Source: Dactylonectria macrodidyma (lineage: Eukaryota; Ascomycota; Sordariomycetes; Hypocreales; Nectriaceae). Taken from it: a stretch of DNA of 64,000 bases. A model generated the notes under the pieces. The model was not told where the DNA came from, ran no database searches, and saw only the letters and a list, made by a program, of their open reading frames with translations. Positions 32,745-45,500 of this stretch are shown piece after piece. The position numbers and the translations under genes are program-made. Positions within the stretch are counted from its first letter, which is position 1. Each line of letters begins with the position of its first letter. The stretch covers positions 2,232,001 to 2,296,000 of the forward strand of contig JAGMUV010000003.1 in NCBI GenBank assembly GCA_020744425.1, read 5' to 3'.

Positions 32745-34097
32745 CTACATCTTGAGCACCAACCACTCTTGCGCCAGTTGAGGCTCCTGGCGCTGTAACT
32801 GGCCGATGACACCGCTTATAGGGCCCTGCGTCTGATGGCCGGCCAGCCACAGCTTTTGACCCGCGTAGTGCTCGATGAAACCGTCGGGGCCGGAAATGAT
32901 GAACAGGTTTTTACCAGGAACACTGCCCTCGGAGGATGGACAGAGGCAGCCCGGGGCTTCGGGGTCGGCAAACTCGGTCGCTCCGATGTGCATCGTCTGG
33001 TCATGAAGCCTGCAGCCGGGTTCGGAGGGAATAATGGCAGTTGAGGACGATACACCTGGGACAGCCACAAGGGCGTCCTTAATGTGCTTGTCCTGGAACT
33101 TTGAGCCCTCCTCGTCCACGACGACCTGGATCTTGAGCCGATCGCCATAGATGACCTTCATATCGACAAGGTGTCGGGCAACAGGGCTAGGCTCTTGTAT
33201 CTCCGGACCCAGCTCTGTTGGCTGCCTCTGCTCTTGCCAGAACTTCCATGAGGGTGCTCTTCGCGGCGCAATGTGCTGCACTTCCTCCCTGTTCCGCACC
33301 GCCCACAGCAAATCGACTCTGGCGTTGCGATTTGATTCCAGCACTGCCTTTGCGGCCTGCAGCCCGGGGACAACGCCTGTGCCGCCGGCGAGGAAGACGA
33401 CGCGGGACTTATCGCCGAGGCGCTCAGCGAGCTCAAACCCGACGTGCGGGCCTCTCAGATGAACATCCTGCCCGACGCCGCGGCGCGAGAGGTAGTGAGA
33501 CATTTCCCCATCGCCAACGGTGCGGATATAGAAGCGCAGGGCACCATCGGTGGGTTCTTCGCCGTTCAGCGGCGGTAGCGGCGTGTAGTGGCGCGAGATC
33601 TGGACCTCCGGCTGCTTGAACTCGACGGACCAGAGGGCGTGGCGCCAGCGCCCGGCGTCCACGAGATAAGGGTGAGACGGGTTGGGCGTGTGCGGGATAA
33701 CGGTGATGACGAACGAGGATGGTGAGATAGCCTCGCGCGCGGTGACGGTGTAAGGCACGAAGAAGCGGTCGTTGAGTGTGTCGGGGCGTGAGGGAGCGGC
33801 TGTGAAGTAGTAGCCGGCGCCGCCGACGAGAAGAAGTCCGATGAGGATTGCGGATGGTAATGTTCGTGCTTGTCTTGGGGCATCAGGGCTTGGTGGTTGA
33901 GATGAGTATTGCCGTGTTGATGAGGCTATTCGTGTTGAGGGTGATGTCAACCCTCGGGCCGTCGAGACTCTCCAACATGAGATTCGGGAAACGCTTTGCC
34001 ATTTTCGAATAGTCGAATGATTAAATAATAGGTTTCTACACCGTTGAGGCGTCTGAAGCCGCAAGCCAGCTGTGAAGAGCCTCGTTCTGGGTCCCAT
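32745..34097 (-). CDS. cyc2: Cyc2-like mitochondrial FAD reductase (cytochrome c import/heme attachment factor)
   Basis: Cyc2 is an inner-membrane flavoprotein supporting cytochrome c maturation. The first in-frame ATG is at 34095-34097 (MGPRTRLFTAGLR), giving 450 aa in one exon. The open frame extends upstream only through non-ATG codons. The N-terminus is Arg/Ser-rich with few acids, as in a mitochondrial presequence, then a membrane helix (AILIGLLLVGGAGYYF, about residues 82-97). The FAD-binding FR-type fold includes ISRHYTPLPP and RGPHVGFE. The NAD-binding part has VVFLAGGTGVVPGLQAAKAV and LLWAVRNREE, and the C-terminus NLFIISGPDGFIEHYAG. A generic cytochrome b5 reductase is the alternative, but the presequence, anchor and length fit Cyc2. 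The gene is tail-to-tail with the P4-ATPase. Confidence 0.82.
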   Translation of the reverse strand: MGPRTRLFTAGLRLQTPQRCRNLLFNHSTIRKWQSVSRISCWRVSTARGLTSPSTRIASSTRQYSSQPPSPDAPRQARTLPSAILIGLLLVGGAGYYFTAAPSRPDTLNDRFFVPYTVTAREAISPSSFVITVIPHTPNPSHPYLVDAGRWRHALWSVEFKQPEVQISRHYTPLPPLNGEEPTDGALRFYIRTVGDGEMSHYLSRRGVGQDVHLRGPHVGFELAERLGDKSRVVFLAGGTGVVPGLQAAKAVLESNRNARVDLLWAVRNREEVQHIAPRRAPSWKFWQEQRQPTELGPEIQEPSPVARHLVDMKVIYGDRLKIQVVVDEEGSKFQDKHIKDALVAVPGVSSSTAIIPSEPGCRLHDQTMHIGATEFADPEAPGCLCPSSEGSVPGKNLFIISGPDGFIEHYAGQKLWLAGHQTQGPISGVIGQLQRQEPQLAQEWLVLKM

Positions 34098-34570
34098 GAC
34101 GACGATGTGTGTGTGAGAACCAACAGCTGTGCTGAGCTGCAAGATTCTTGTCCAATGCCTCAACTATGAGGAAGCCGCCCCCATTTCAAGCCCAATATGA
34201 TAGAAATGAACACAATTCTGAACTGAAGGTGCAGAAATAAGTAGATTAGCTGAAAAACATGTCCTTTTTGCTGTAGATTCTCTCCGCTTGATCATTGCTG
34301 AAGATCAAGTCCGAAGAGGCGCCATGGGAGAAATGTTGAAGTTGGAGTCACGTGAGCCGAATCTCGTCCACGACCATCCAACTCATTGCAAACAGATGAC
34401 GAGGATGAGTGAAGTACAATAATGATAAAAAGCCACGTGGAATTGTATGTAATTTTAAGTCTAGTTTACAGGGCATCCCGCTAGTTCTACCTCGTACATG
34501 GGCGTTCCTTTCCGTGTAAATTCTCCTGCGACGGGTTATATGTACCATCCCTCGCCCGCCAACTACATCT
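34098..34570. other. Intergenic region: cyc2 promoter and aim32 3' flank
   Basis: These 473 bases lie between two minus-strand genes. The sequence is AT-rich in the middle (34180-34460). No coding or RNA feature is evident. Confidence 0.5.
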
Positions 34571-35746
34571 TCAGAGCCTCAGCATCCTCCTCTGGGCATC
34601 GATGCCGCCACGAAACATGTCGGCGACGACCTTGCCCTTGAGAACCGTCTCCTTGACGAGGCCCTCGACGTGCTTCGGCTCGACCCGGCCGTACCAGATG
34701 CCGTGGCCCGCCAACGGATGCGGCGCCCCGTCGGCCGTTCGCAAGCTCGGCGGCAGGTAGATGATGACGTTTCCCGCAAACTTATGTCCGCCGATGTGGC
34801 TGATCATGCCAACCCTCGCGGCCGTCTTCTCCTCGCCGATCTCGCCCTCTATCCGCGCCGCCCCGTCAAGTCCGACGTTCACGGCGCCCTGCAGCACGTC
34901 GAAACCCTCGCCGCGAAGCTTCTCCTCAAACTCGTCCTGCAGCACCGGCGCCATGGTCCCGCAGCGTGCATCGCGCCCGCCGTGGCCACATATGAGCACC
35001 AACACGTCGCGCACATCTCGCACGGCAAGCAGCAACCCCTGGTAGGCCTCGTTGCGCGTGAGCCGGTCCCGGTGGATCGGCGACAGCCCGTCGTGTGCGC
35101 TGTGCAGCTTCTCCGGCAACAGGAAGCCCTTGGCCAGCGCCTGGACCGAGTCGAACGACACCCGTGGCAGAAACGGCACGTACTTGAAGCTCGGGAGGAG
35201 GTAGACCGACGTTGACTGCACTTCGGGCCGCGGCGGGATAGAGCTGGGGAATGATGCGTTGAGCACCGAGATGTTGTGGAAGGGCTGTATCTCTTCAAGT
35301 CAGTTATCCTAAGACTTCTTAAGCATTGGCTGCCTGAGCAAACTCACGTCGCTATAATCGCCGCCGCGACCAAACAGCTCCTTCAGATCCGCAGCCAGGT
35401 TATCCCCGCTACACTCCTCTTCGATCTTTGACGGCCAGCTGTTGTGACCCGTACACACGAGCACCTGCTCAGCATACCCGGCGATGGCTCCCTTCATCGG
35501 ACCCTCGCGATCGAGCGGCAGTCCCTCGGGTATCGCCGGCGTGGCCGCGCACCCGCACGTCGGCTCCGGACATGTGTCGACGGTGCTGAACGGCGGCGGA
35601 GGCGGCGGGCGCCGTTTCCTGGAGGCGACGAACCGGAGCCCGGTCGGGACGCCGCTGCCGATGCCGACACGGCGGTTCTTGATGCTGCTATTGCGGGCGG
35701 CGATGACGCATTGCAGGCCCAGACTCAGCGCTGGCCGTGGAGGCAT
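34571..35746 (-). CDS. aim32: Aim32-like mitochondrial sucrase/ferredoxin-like protein
   Basis: A thioredoxin-like ferredoxin-fold protein. Aim32 in yeast acts in mitochondrial redox and iron-sulfur-linked protein quality control. Exons 35348-35746 and 34571-35290 give 372 aa, with intron 35291-35347 (GTGAGT...GAAGAG). The chosen ATG (35744-35746, MPPRPALSLGLQCVIAARNS) starts a basic, presequence-like leader. Motifs: CPEPTCGCA near residue 57, a VLVCTGHNSWPSKIEE segment, and the hallmark VLICGHGGRDARCG, whose Cys residues and CGHxxRD pattern define the Suc_Fer-like family. HIGGHKFAGNVIIYLP near the C-terminus is the conserved HxGGHKFAGN motif. It ends RRMLRL, typical of the family. It lies downstream of avt3 on the same strand. 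Confidence 0.9.
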
Positions 35747-36306
35747 GGCGGGGAGGACGGAGTTACGGTGGAGAGGGAGAAGATGCGTCGTCCATCTGTC
35801 TCTGCGCCGCGGGGGGCTCAATTGCAATCCCACCGCCCTCTTTCGTCCGGGATATACGACGGGTTATTCATCAATAGGCCTATTCGTTGGTCTCGGTCTC
35901 CGAGCTCTTTGACACCAGCCATAGGTGTTGGAGATCTGTTGCCCCCACTTTCCGGCAATTATCCCCCGTTATCAAGCTACCGGCCCCCACCGCAACGACG
36001 TCACCGAATCACAGCAGCGACATTGGTCAAAATACTTGCCATGTGGTTGTGCAAGTGAAGCTATTCCCGAATCCTAGACACCTATTCCATAGTGCTGTCT
36101 CGATCTCAGACTGATATGTGGTCCAATGCTAACTCTATAAATGACCATGCTATGCAAGAGAAAAGATTGTCCGGTGGCAGACAATCTTTGAGTAATGAAT
36201 TCCAATAGCCCGTCCCATCTCCTCTGATCCAAAGACTCCCAACGTCCATCGCATATTCGCCCACTCCGCACCTCATCCTGTCCGCGCCATCTCAAACATC
36301 AACGCC
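35747..36306. other. Intergenic region: aim32 promoter and Avt3-like 3' flank
   Basis: These 560 bases separate two minus-strand genes. I see no gene, RNA or repeat here. Confidence 0.5.
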
Positions 36307-38658
36307 TCAGAAACCCATCCCCTTCTTGTCACAGTAACCAGGCATTTTCGGCTCCGCGTTAGCCCAGCTCACAACCGTGAGACTGGTCGTATAGGCCATA
36401 GCGGCGAAGCCAAAGAGGCAAAGGAATATGTCCGAATACTTCCAGAATTTAGTGCGAGCAACAGCCTTGTAGTGCAGCATGGGCTATAAATCGTCGTTAG
36501 TGAATCAATACGACTTGAACTTGACACAATGTTTACTCACTGGATAAATGTAGACCAGCGGGATGCAGGCGAAGTTGCCCACAAGCGCAACAAACTTGTC
36601 GAGATGGTCCGCTCCTCCCCAGGCGATGGCCGCACAAAGCATAACAACGAAAAATCGGAAGATGTTCTTTTTCCACTTGATGTAAGGATTGTACTTGCCA
36701 CTGCGGGTAAATAGCTCCGTCTCCGCGATACGAATAGCAGGGAAGATCTGCAAGGGCGTGGAGAGAAGAATGGCACAAGAGTAAAGCAACTGGACACCAT
36801 TCACCATTTTGTTGTCCTGCGGCAAGTTCAGGAGAACCACGGTCTCAGTGTGAGATCCGTAGGCGGCGTACGAGATGGCGCCCATGACGGTGAAGAGCAA
36901 GGTGATGATAATCATCACCAGTAGTAGAACCTTGGGGAACTTTTCTGGGTTTCGCATCGACTCCTGGACGGGGATAATGAGTCCGATACCTTCGAAAGTG
37001 AAAATGGCAGTTCCGATGAACAGGGTCCAGTCCTTCTTGTTGAACATGATAATGTCTGACAGACCCTCCAAATGAAGAGTCAAGACATCGTAGTAGAAAA
37101 GATAGGCGAGGCCAATCAGGATAAAAGCATCCGCGATGAGCGCCGTGAATCCTAGCTTCTCAATATCTCTAAGCAGGGAGAAAGGAAGGAAGATAATCAT
37201 CTGCATTAGGATGAGCCAGGGGATGCTGATGCTGGTCTTGCAGTTGGACACGGCCCGAATGAAGGCCTGCAGATTCTCCGAGGTGAAGACAATGTAGGCG
37301 GCAACAAATCCGATCTGACTGAGGACAATCGACGCGAGAATGATGTTGCGCATCCATCTGCCGTAGAGTGCTCCTCCCAAGTCACCAAACGAACCACCAA
37401 CCCTCATTTGGGTTGTGACAAGCAGAACGAAGCAGTAGTAGCTGAGAGCGGCAACTCCCAAGAGCACCAGGTTACTGAACAGCATACCGCCGTTGAGATA
37501 TGCACGGGGGAGGAACAGCACGCCGGTGCCAACAAATGACTTGAGTAACAGCAGGGCTGCACCCGTGGGGCTAGTCTTTCCGCTTCCACCGCGCACCTTT
37601 CTCTTGCGTCTCCGTCTCGATGGAGTCAGGAGAGCACTGTCTTCCATGGGCTCTCGCTCATCTTCGGAATATTCGTCGGTATCCTCACCCGAAGAAAAGT
37701 ATTCGTTGGGGCCAAGGTTTTCGTCATCTTCCTCCAGCTCCTCACCAGCGAAGTGACCGTATATCGACAAGAACTCGAGGAAGCTCGATGTGAAGAGTGG
37801 TTGCTGGCCGGCCGAGGGGGAATCGACACCATCCTCCTCATGACCTCCTTGCCCGTTGGGGCTACGGGCGGATCGGCGGATGTGATTTCGGCGGAAGCCA
37901 CCAGGAACCTTGATTGAGTTAATATCCAAGACCTCGGCTTCCGGCTCGGGTCTGCCTATGTCAAAGCTCTTGCTGCGCTGCATCTTGGACTTGGCCTCGG
38001 CTTGCTCGGTCCATTTGTATATTCCTCGATGCACATCTCCTCCTTGAAGTTGTAGACTCGAGAACTCTTCCTCATTCGCTCCGGCACCCGTAGCCTCAGC
38101 AGGCTTCTTGCCCTTGTTGTTGCCAAGTAATGATGACTCCTCTGACGCCGTGTTGTCATCACTCGGTTGGACCAGGTGGCGCTTGATGATCTCAGGATCC
38201 TCGAAAGGCGCGCTGGTGCCGAGAACCGGTCGCGACCTTGAATCGAACGAACCATAGTTGGTCGGAGGGTTAGAGCCTCGTTGACCGCCAAAGGGAGACT
38301 GAGATCGGATCGGCGGCGTACTCAGGCGTGCAGGAGGGGTGCCATGACGAGGCGGCGACTGGCCGAGCGAGTGAGAGAGAGCAGCAGCGAGAGCCGACAC
38401 ACCGGGGCCTTGGGAGCTGGCGGTATTTCCAGGCAGGGGAGCAAACTCCTCAGGAGCGTCCGACTTGCCACTGGCGTTAGGGGCGGGAGAGAGCCCCCGT
38501 GGAGGAGGAGGAGTGTTGAGGTGATGTCCGGGCACCGGAGAGGCAAGACGCGCAGTTAGGTCGGCTCGCGGGACTGAGGCGGAGTAGGATCGGGGCTGGC
38601 CAGGAGCGGGAGATGAAGCTCTGGGAGATTCGAGGATATTCCTCGACGGCGACGTCAT
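36307..38658 (-). CDS. avt3: Vacuolar amino-acid transporter, Avt3/Avt4-like
   Basis: A proton-linked amino-acid/auxin permease family member (Aa_trans), expected to export neutral amino acids from the vacuole. Exons 36541-38658 and 36307-36483 give 764 aa. The intron 36484-36540 has GTGAGT, CACTAAC and TTATAG. The first about 340 residues are a disordered Ser/Pro-rich cytosolic domain, as in fungal Avt3. The permease core begins at about residue 365 with TGAALLLLKSFVGTGVLFLP and has about eleven helices (NLVLLGVAALSYYCFVLL, TAIFTFEGIGLIIPVQESM, LVMIIITLLFTVMGAISYAA). Motifs GTGVLFLP and FEGIG are characteristic. The C-terminal exon supplies the last helix and ends GMGF. The 5' end faces the 3.9-kb gap. 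Confidence 0.92.
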
Positions 38659-39143
38659 ATTGGGTGTTGTTGTGGTCGGGAGGACCTTATCGCATAGTTT
38701 TACTCAATCGAGGGTGGAGGAGGTTGGTGCGAGGACGAACCAGGCAATAGAGGCGCGAGAGCCAGGCACCGGGCGTGATGGCGAGACAGTAAGAGATGGA
38801 GGATGTGAATACAGTATGGAAATGACAATGCGGAGGGATCGCGAGTACGAACTATCCGGCAACGAAACGGATGCTCAGATGACAGACCCAATTGAGGTAC
38901 GTGGGAGAGGGCGCTGTGGCTGGAGGAGTAGAGGGTTTTGGGGTTTTGGGGCGGCTGGAGGTGAGAGGTGAAAGAGGTGAGAGTGAGATAAAGCACCCAA
39001 GGCCAAGACAAGGCAGGCCGCAGCCGGACGGGCAGCTGCAGAGCCACCCGGAGCGACTCATTGGCGAGTGGGCTTGGGCTAAGCTCGTGAGGTCACTGAG
39101 GTCGCACTGAGGAGTGTGACTGGGTGCAAGGGGACTGGGTACG

Positions 39144-39187
39144 GGTACAGTGACCAGGTACAGTGACCGGGGATCGATACAGTGACT
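39144..39187. repeat. Three direct repeats of GGTACAGTGACC type
   Basis: Copies at 39144-39155 and 39157-39168 are identical 12-mers. A third, GATACAGTGACT, is at 39176-39187. They lie about 500 bases upstream of the Avt3-like ATG. A protein-binding role is possible but unproven. Confidence 0.7.
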
Positions 39188-40411
39188 GACCACCCAAGAC
39201 CAGGTGCATCCAGTCAGTGGGTTCAGTTCAATTCAGTGGATGCTGGCTGGGAGGGTGTCTTCTGGGGCACCACGTCGGGAGGAAGCCGGGGGGCGCATGC
39301 GCACTGCGGCTCGAATTCCCGCCTCAGGTTTGGTCTGGTGCCTGGCCCCAGTAGCCCAACCCAGCCAGCCCGCTACGAGATACTTCAAGGGACCTATTGC
39401 TATGCTAAACTGTACTTTTTACAGTCCTGCACAGTGTCTGTAGCTTGTGCAAGTGCAGTATTTCCAAGGCGGTGTCCGTGGCCTACATCGACTAGGACCT
39501 CTAGGGACCATCGAACGTTAGGTCAGTGCCCTACTGCGCTGCACGTTGTACCGGGCTGCGGGTGCTAACCTCAAGAGTGACAGCGATATGGGTACTGACG
39601 CTACCGCTACGGTACCTGGCGTTGGGTTCTGTCGAACAAGGGCCGCTTGAGAGAATCGGCCAGCCTCCGCTTCATCTCGGTGGTCGATGTGGGATAGAGG
39701 TCAACACCAGCCATCCACATCCACATCTACATGCATTGGCCCGATTACTCAACGACTAACAAGCTTCATATTCTACCCAAGGCTCACTCCGTGCAGCGTT
39801 GTCAAGGTTGCCGCTGCTCCACTGCCTCCATCAGAGCGTGATTCGAGGCCGCGTGAAACCCCCACTCAACTCAACGCCCCCGGCTGGCTATGGTCCACAT
39901 AACAACCGATTCAAAAGGTCTAGAGCTCCTCCCATCAGCTCGGATGGCGCTGGACGGATGGAACGGGTCGTGATGATGGCGAATATGGATTCATGATGAG
40001 TCAGGCGGGCCGGAAAAGTCTTTGTCATGAAACGGCCATGTACACGATCTAATGCAGTGCGCGGAGTCAGGGCCGTAGGTATCATTCACCTAATATTCAT
40101 GTACGTAGTAGCAGCAAACCCATTTAAGTCTGAAGGTTTGATACAAACTTTTCTACCCCGGAAAGAATGAAGAACTATTAGAACCATCTCAACCAACGCG
40201 TCACAAATTTCCTTTATTAATCGACCTAAGCTTATGAAATACGGAACTAAACCGAGTTCAAGAGGGCATTCATCAACACTGTCATTGGCTCAAGCGACAT
40301 GAGACCCTGTCAACAGTTAACAAGCATGTTAACAAGGGAGTATATGCCTCTGGTTGGGGAAGAGGTGGGTGGTGAGGCTGCCGGCAGTAAGGCAAGGATG
40401 TCACACATCGC

Positions 40412-40427
40412 AAAAAAAAAAAAAAAA
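40412..40427 (+). repeat. A16 homopolymer
   Basis: A run of 16 adenines in non-coding sequence, flanked by GC-rich DNA. No target-site duplication or retroposed gene was recognised beside it. Confidence 0.9.
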
Positions 40428-42582
40428 CGAGCCGTGGGGGGCATCACGTTGGGTCTCACCTCTTGATACTAAAATCGACATGTCTCATTCCGGGGTGGCG
40501 GGCGGCTTGCTGACATTCAAGAGGCGCGTGGACGCTGACCCGAGGCCCAAGGAGCCGCACACAAGCATGAAACGCTGCAGCAAAGGCGAGTCCCTAGGCC
40601 AGCAAAGCGAGCGCCTCATTGCAATTGTGTCGTCCGCCAAGCAGGATGCAAATTACAAGCCCTCATTACGGGCTGGCCCGCCCTCGCTTGTCAGCCAAGA
40701 TACCTTAGACGCAGTTTCCCGCGTGCTGTGCGATGATATAACACCTACAGATCGCTATGCGCAGCAACTGACATGGTATGCACCTCTCCACTGCTTACCC
40801 ACTAGGCATACGTCATTGAGCAGCCCGGCCCCGGTAGTCCCCAGTGCCGCATGATGGAGCCACCAGAGCTCGGCCGTTCTGAGTTCACGGCACCACGCGC
40901 ATGTGCTTGATGCTCCCCGCTCTTGGCTTTGTCCCGCTGTCATGCTGTTGACGAATTGCTACTAAGCATATTTGTGGATGTATCTCTAGCATCTACTCTA
41001 TCGTGGCTCGTTGAACATGATTCTTCCCATCTCTTGGTTGTCTTCGACATGCTTGTGACATACTCAGATCAGCCAGCTGCAGGTTCTCAGTGGGACGAGG
41101 ATAGAGTCCGTGTTGCTGGCGTCTCGGAACGATTCGGAGCTACACGACGTAGAATAGTGCCATACAGTAGAAATGACTCGAGCAGTGCACACTTGTCCGT
41201 CTATCTTTTGTTACTTGCCCTCTCTATTAGCTGCATATTCACGTGTAAGAAGAGCCAGCGAGTCATCTGATCAACTTACCCTGCACGTGCCTTGTTCAGT
41301 CACACACAGTGTTCTACGAGCCATCGATCAACCAAGTCTTTAGTTGGTAAATCAAACTGGCATTGAAAATGGCTAGATATTATGTCGGAATGGGCGATGA
41401 GTTAGCCATAGCCTCCTGGACGAAGTACACTTGACGGAATCGTCAGTGAGCGAAATGATCAACTCCGGGAGGTAGTATGAATCAGTTGTGAGTCACTGTC
41501 ACATGAAGTAGATCAAGAAAACGTGTACGCGCCACTAGTTAATTGATTTACCTATAAAGATAGAGCGAGTAAATCAGTATAGACAACGAGGCTGAAACTG
41601 AACAAGGCTGGAGGCTTTATAGGAATTAGTTGAAGATCTGTGTGCGACATCTTCCAACATCGGCCTCATTCCAACTGTAGTGCAAGGCGAATACCAACGG
41701 CAGTCATATGACCAAAGAGAGACGTTGGACAGATAACAGAGCAAGCAGCCATCTAAACAGGGTGACCTATTTTTCGCCCGGGAACCGAATCCGTGGGTCC
41801 TCGCCACCAGATGTCCCTCGCGTGCTGAGACGATGGGTGGTTGTGACAGTTCTTGTGATAGTCGACTTGGGCACTTTGACCCACCCCAGCAGGCGCGTCT
41901 GGACCTGGTAAGACCCTTGTCTCAGGGTGCCAGGCATGCATCGGGCTGGAATTTTAGCGGAGAATGGCACACCCTGCAGCCAGGTTTTGAGTCTTGAGTC
42001 CCTCACATTAGACCCGCCGACGCGCTTGAGTTGCACTTTGCGATGTGACAAAGACCCGCTATGGTTGGTTGAGGTTTGGGCGGTGGCCAAGTGCAATCCG
42101 GGGACACCAAAAGAAAAAGGTGTACTATGTAGCCGAGAGCAGCGGGCGAGCGATGATCTCCTCGTCTTGGACCGTATGAGCAAGGCGAAGCGTCGCTTTT
42201 CCCGCCTGGCAAGCTAACCTATCTGCGTAATGAGTCGAGCTAACAAACAAGGGCCAACGTCAAAGCTCCTAATATTTTCCTTTTTAACGCCTGCGCCAAA
42301 GGCGGCGAAACCGGCCACGTTCCAGCCCGTCAACCCGCGATTTATTCATGTCTACGCGGTATTCCGGCCTCCGACCCAACGTCATGGCACATAGTCTCCA
42401 TTAGCACTGTTGGACAGAGCTGATCGTACAGGCTGTATTTTGTGCGCATCGTTGTCCATATTAAAATTCCGTCCTTATAGTCCCACCCGGTGCTCCTCTC
42501 GTCTGCCTTTCAATGTTCCCAACTCCCAGCTGTTGTCGCCCGTGACGAGCCAGGTCCCGCCAGCCTATCCGAGCCCCGCACT

Positions 42583-45500
42583 ATGACGAAGCCGCAACTC
42601 GACAAAGGCCGTGATGGCTCAGGACGAAGTTCAGATGGCGACCAAGGCCATGTTGGTGGTGGTGATAGGAGACCATCTGCCGCAATGAGCGACCACCGGG
42701 CGAGCACGAAGTTGGGCACCCTGTCCGGGGTCTACATCCCAGTTTTCCTCAACGTCATGAGTATCCTCATGTTTTTGCGCTTCGGCTTCATCCTTGGCCA
42801 GGTTGGGTTCATGGGGATTTTCGGTAAGAGAAGCAAAGTGTCTGCTGTTTGGAGAGACTGGACCCAGCCAACAACAACATCACAGGTCTGCTCGTTCTTG
42901 CCTATTGCATCGACTTACTGACGACCCTCTCCCTGTCCGCCATCGCATCTAACGGCGAGGTCAAAGGCGGTGGCGCCTACTACCTCATTTCTCGCTCCCT
43001 TGGCCCCGAGTTTGGAGGATCGATTGGAATTCTATTCTTTCTCGCCCAGGTTCTAAACGCCTCCATGAACGTCGTCGGTCTCATCGACTGCATCCGTCTC
43101 AATCTCGGCCCAGCTTTCCCTGAGGGATACTGGACAAGCTATGGCCTCCAGACCGCCGTTCTCATTTTCTGTACAGGCTTGTGCTTCTTGGGATCGGCCA
43201 CATTCTCCAAGGCTTCTAATGCCTTGCTTGCCGTCTTGAGCCTCGCCATTCTGAGTATCCCCGTCTCCGCCATCTTTCAGAAACCCTTCCGTGACGAAGT
43301 GCTGGGCATCCATTTCACCGGCCCTAGTCTTAATACCCTGGCCGACAACTTTCTTCCACACACCACGAGCCCAGAGTATAAAGGCCTCGCCACCTTCCGT
43401 GACCTCTTTGGAATTCTTTTTCCGTACGTTATATGCCTGGTTCAGTGCGCGTTTCGGAAGCCCGGCTAACTATTTATAAGCGCGACATCGGGAATCTTCG
43501 CTGGTGCTTCTATGTCTGGAGACTTGAAAGACCCGAGTAGATCTATCCCCAACGGCACACTTTGGGCCATGATGACCACCTTCGTTGCATACTTCATCGT
43601 GATCCTGTCACTCGCCTCAAGCACTACTCACGCATCCTTCCTGGCGAATCCGAATGCTATTTCCCTCGTCAACCTATCTCAACCCGTTATCCTGGCTGGA
43701 GAGTGCGCCGTGACCTTCTTCTCCGCTCTCATGGGCCTCATCGGCTCTGCCAAGCTCTTCCAAGCCTTTGCGAGGGACAAGCTGCTACCGGGACTATCAA
43801 TATTCGGAAGAGGGACAAAGCACGGCGACGAACCTATGTTTGCCTTGCTCCTGACGTATGCCATTGCTCAGGTTGCCCTTCTCGCAGATCTCAACCAAAT
43901 TGCTACCTTCATCTCGATGGGTTATCAGGTAAGTAGCGTCATAATTGTCATATTGGCGCATTTTCGCTTCAATACCGAGGGCACTACTTTAGCTTGCGGA
44001 GGGGATTGTTCTTGGTTAAACTTGCATTCATGTGCTAACTTATAGATACAGATGACCTTCTTCGTCATGAACCTTGCCTGTTTCTTGCTTAAAATCGGCT
44101 CGGCCCCAAACTTCAGGCCCAGCTTCAAGTTCTTCACCTGGCAAACGGCCTTGCTTGCCGGCCTTCTCTCCGCAACTGCCATGTTCTTCATCGATGAGAC
44201 CTACGCTGCCATTGCCGTCACAGTGCTTGTGCTCCTCTTTTTGCTCATCCATTATCTAAGTCCACCCAAGCGCTGGGGTGATGTATCCCAAAACCTCATC
44301 TACCACCAGGTCAGGAAGTATCTGCTGCGACTGAAACCAGAGCATATCAAGTTCTGGCGTCCGCACATTATTCTCCTGATCAACAACCCCCGGCGCCAGA
44401 CTAGACTGATCCAATTCTGTAACTCGCTGAAGAAAGGATCATTGTATATCCTCGGCCATGTTATCGTGACAGACGACTTTGACTCTGGTGTTCACGAAGC
44501 AAGACTCCAGCAGCATGCGTGGACAAACTACATCTCCGAGGTCTCGAGGATCAAAGCTTTTGTGCAGTTGACCATGTCCCCGACCATCAACTGGGGCATT
44601 CGGAACCTGATCCTATCGGCCGGGCTGGGTGGAATGCGGCCAAACATTGCGGTTCTAGGCTTTTACAATATGGATGAGCTACGGAAGTCGAATATGAAGT
44701 TCCGAGTACCAGACGTACCAGTGTCTCCAACTGTCCAGATGCGACGGCCGCCAAAGTCCGGAGGCAAGGCTCCGCGACGCCGTGGCGACACTTCTGCTCG
44801 GCTCTTGGAAGGCATTCTGCCGACAGACGTCATCCGAACCGAGGAAATGATGTCGCCTACACAATACCTCACCATGCTGGAAGATCTAGCCCTCAAGTGC
44901 AAACTCAATGTGGCAGTGGGATGTGGCTTCGATAAGCTCGAGACCCCGAGAAAGGACGGATCCAATCACAAGAAATATATTGATCTCTGGCCAATTCAGA
45001 TGTCGGCGGAGGTTGCCGCAGACGGAAAGAACTTGTTGACGACAAATTTTGATACTTGTAAGTCCTTCAAATTGCGACCACGTTGTACCTAAAGCTCACG
45101 CACGCAGACACCCTCATCCTCCAGTTGGGCCACATTTTGCATAGCGTTCGTACTTGGAGACAAGCATATTCCCTAAGAGTGATGGTATTCGTCGAGTATG
45201 AGAATGAAGTCGTGGAAGAACATGCACGAGTCATGGCCCTCTTGGAGAAACTGAGGATCGACGCCGAAGTCAAAGTATTTTGTCTGGCGTCGGGGGATCT
45301 CAACACCTATGAGCTTATTATTCATGGTGTAAGTTGTGACATCGACTGGCAGATTGTTGTCAACGACACACTCAAAGAGGAAGAGTGGTGGGACGATCTT
45401 CAGATGTTTCGGGGACAACCAGACAACATGACTTCAGCCCAGGAAGCGGATCACCTCGCTCACATTTTGGATTCCACGTCAGGGCGTCCCGGTGTGTACA

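Larger units (their letters stand above)
38659..42582. other. Large gene-poor divergent region, Avt3-like and Vhc1-like
   Basis: About 3.9 kb, the longest gap in the window. Open frames are short (longest about 166 codons, without an early ATG) and none shows domains or consistent introns. Contents seen: three ACAGTGAC direct repeats (39144-39187), an A16 run (40412-40427) and AT-rich tracts around 40100-40340 and 41300-41560. It may hold long regulatory regions or a non-coding transcript, but sequence alone gives no proof. Confidence 0.45.

Noticed and set aside
34670..35215. 181-codon plus-strand frame
   Set aside because: Antisense to aim32, whose motifs are clear.
40400..40430. Retroposed gene ending in a poly-A tail
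   Set aside because: No coding sequence or target-site duplication was recognised upstream of the A16 run.
40354..40854. 166-codon frame in the large gap
   Set aside because: Opens at TTG and includes the A16 run as Lys codons. Composition is random-like and no motif is seen.
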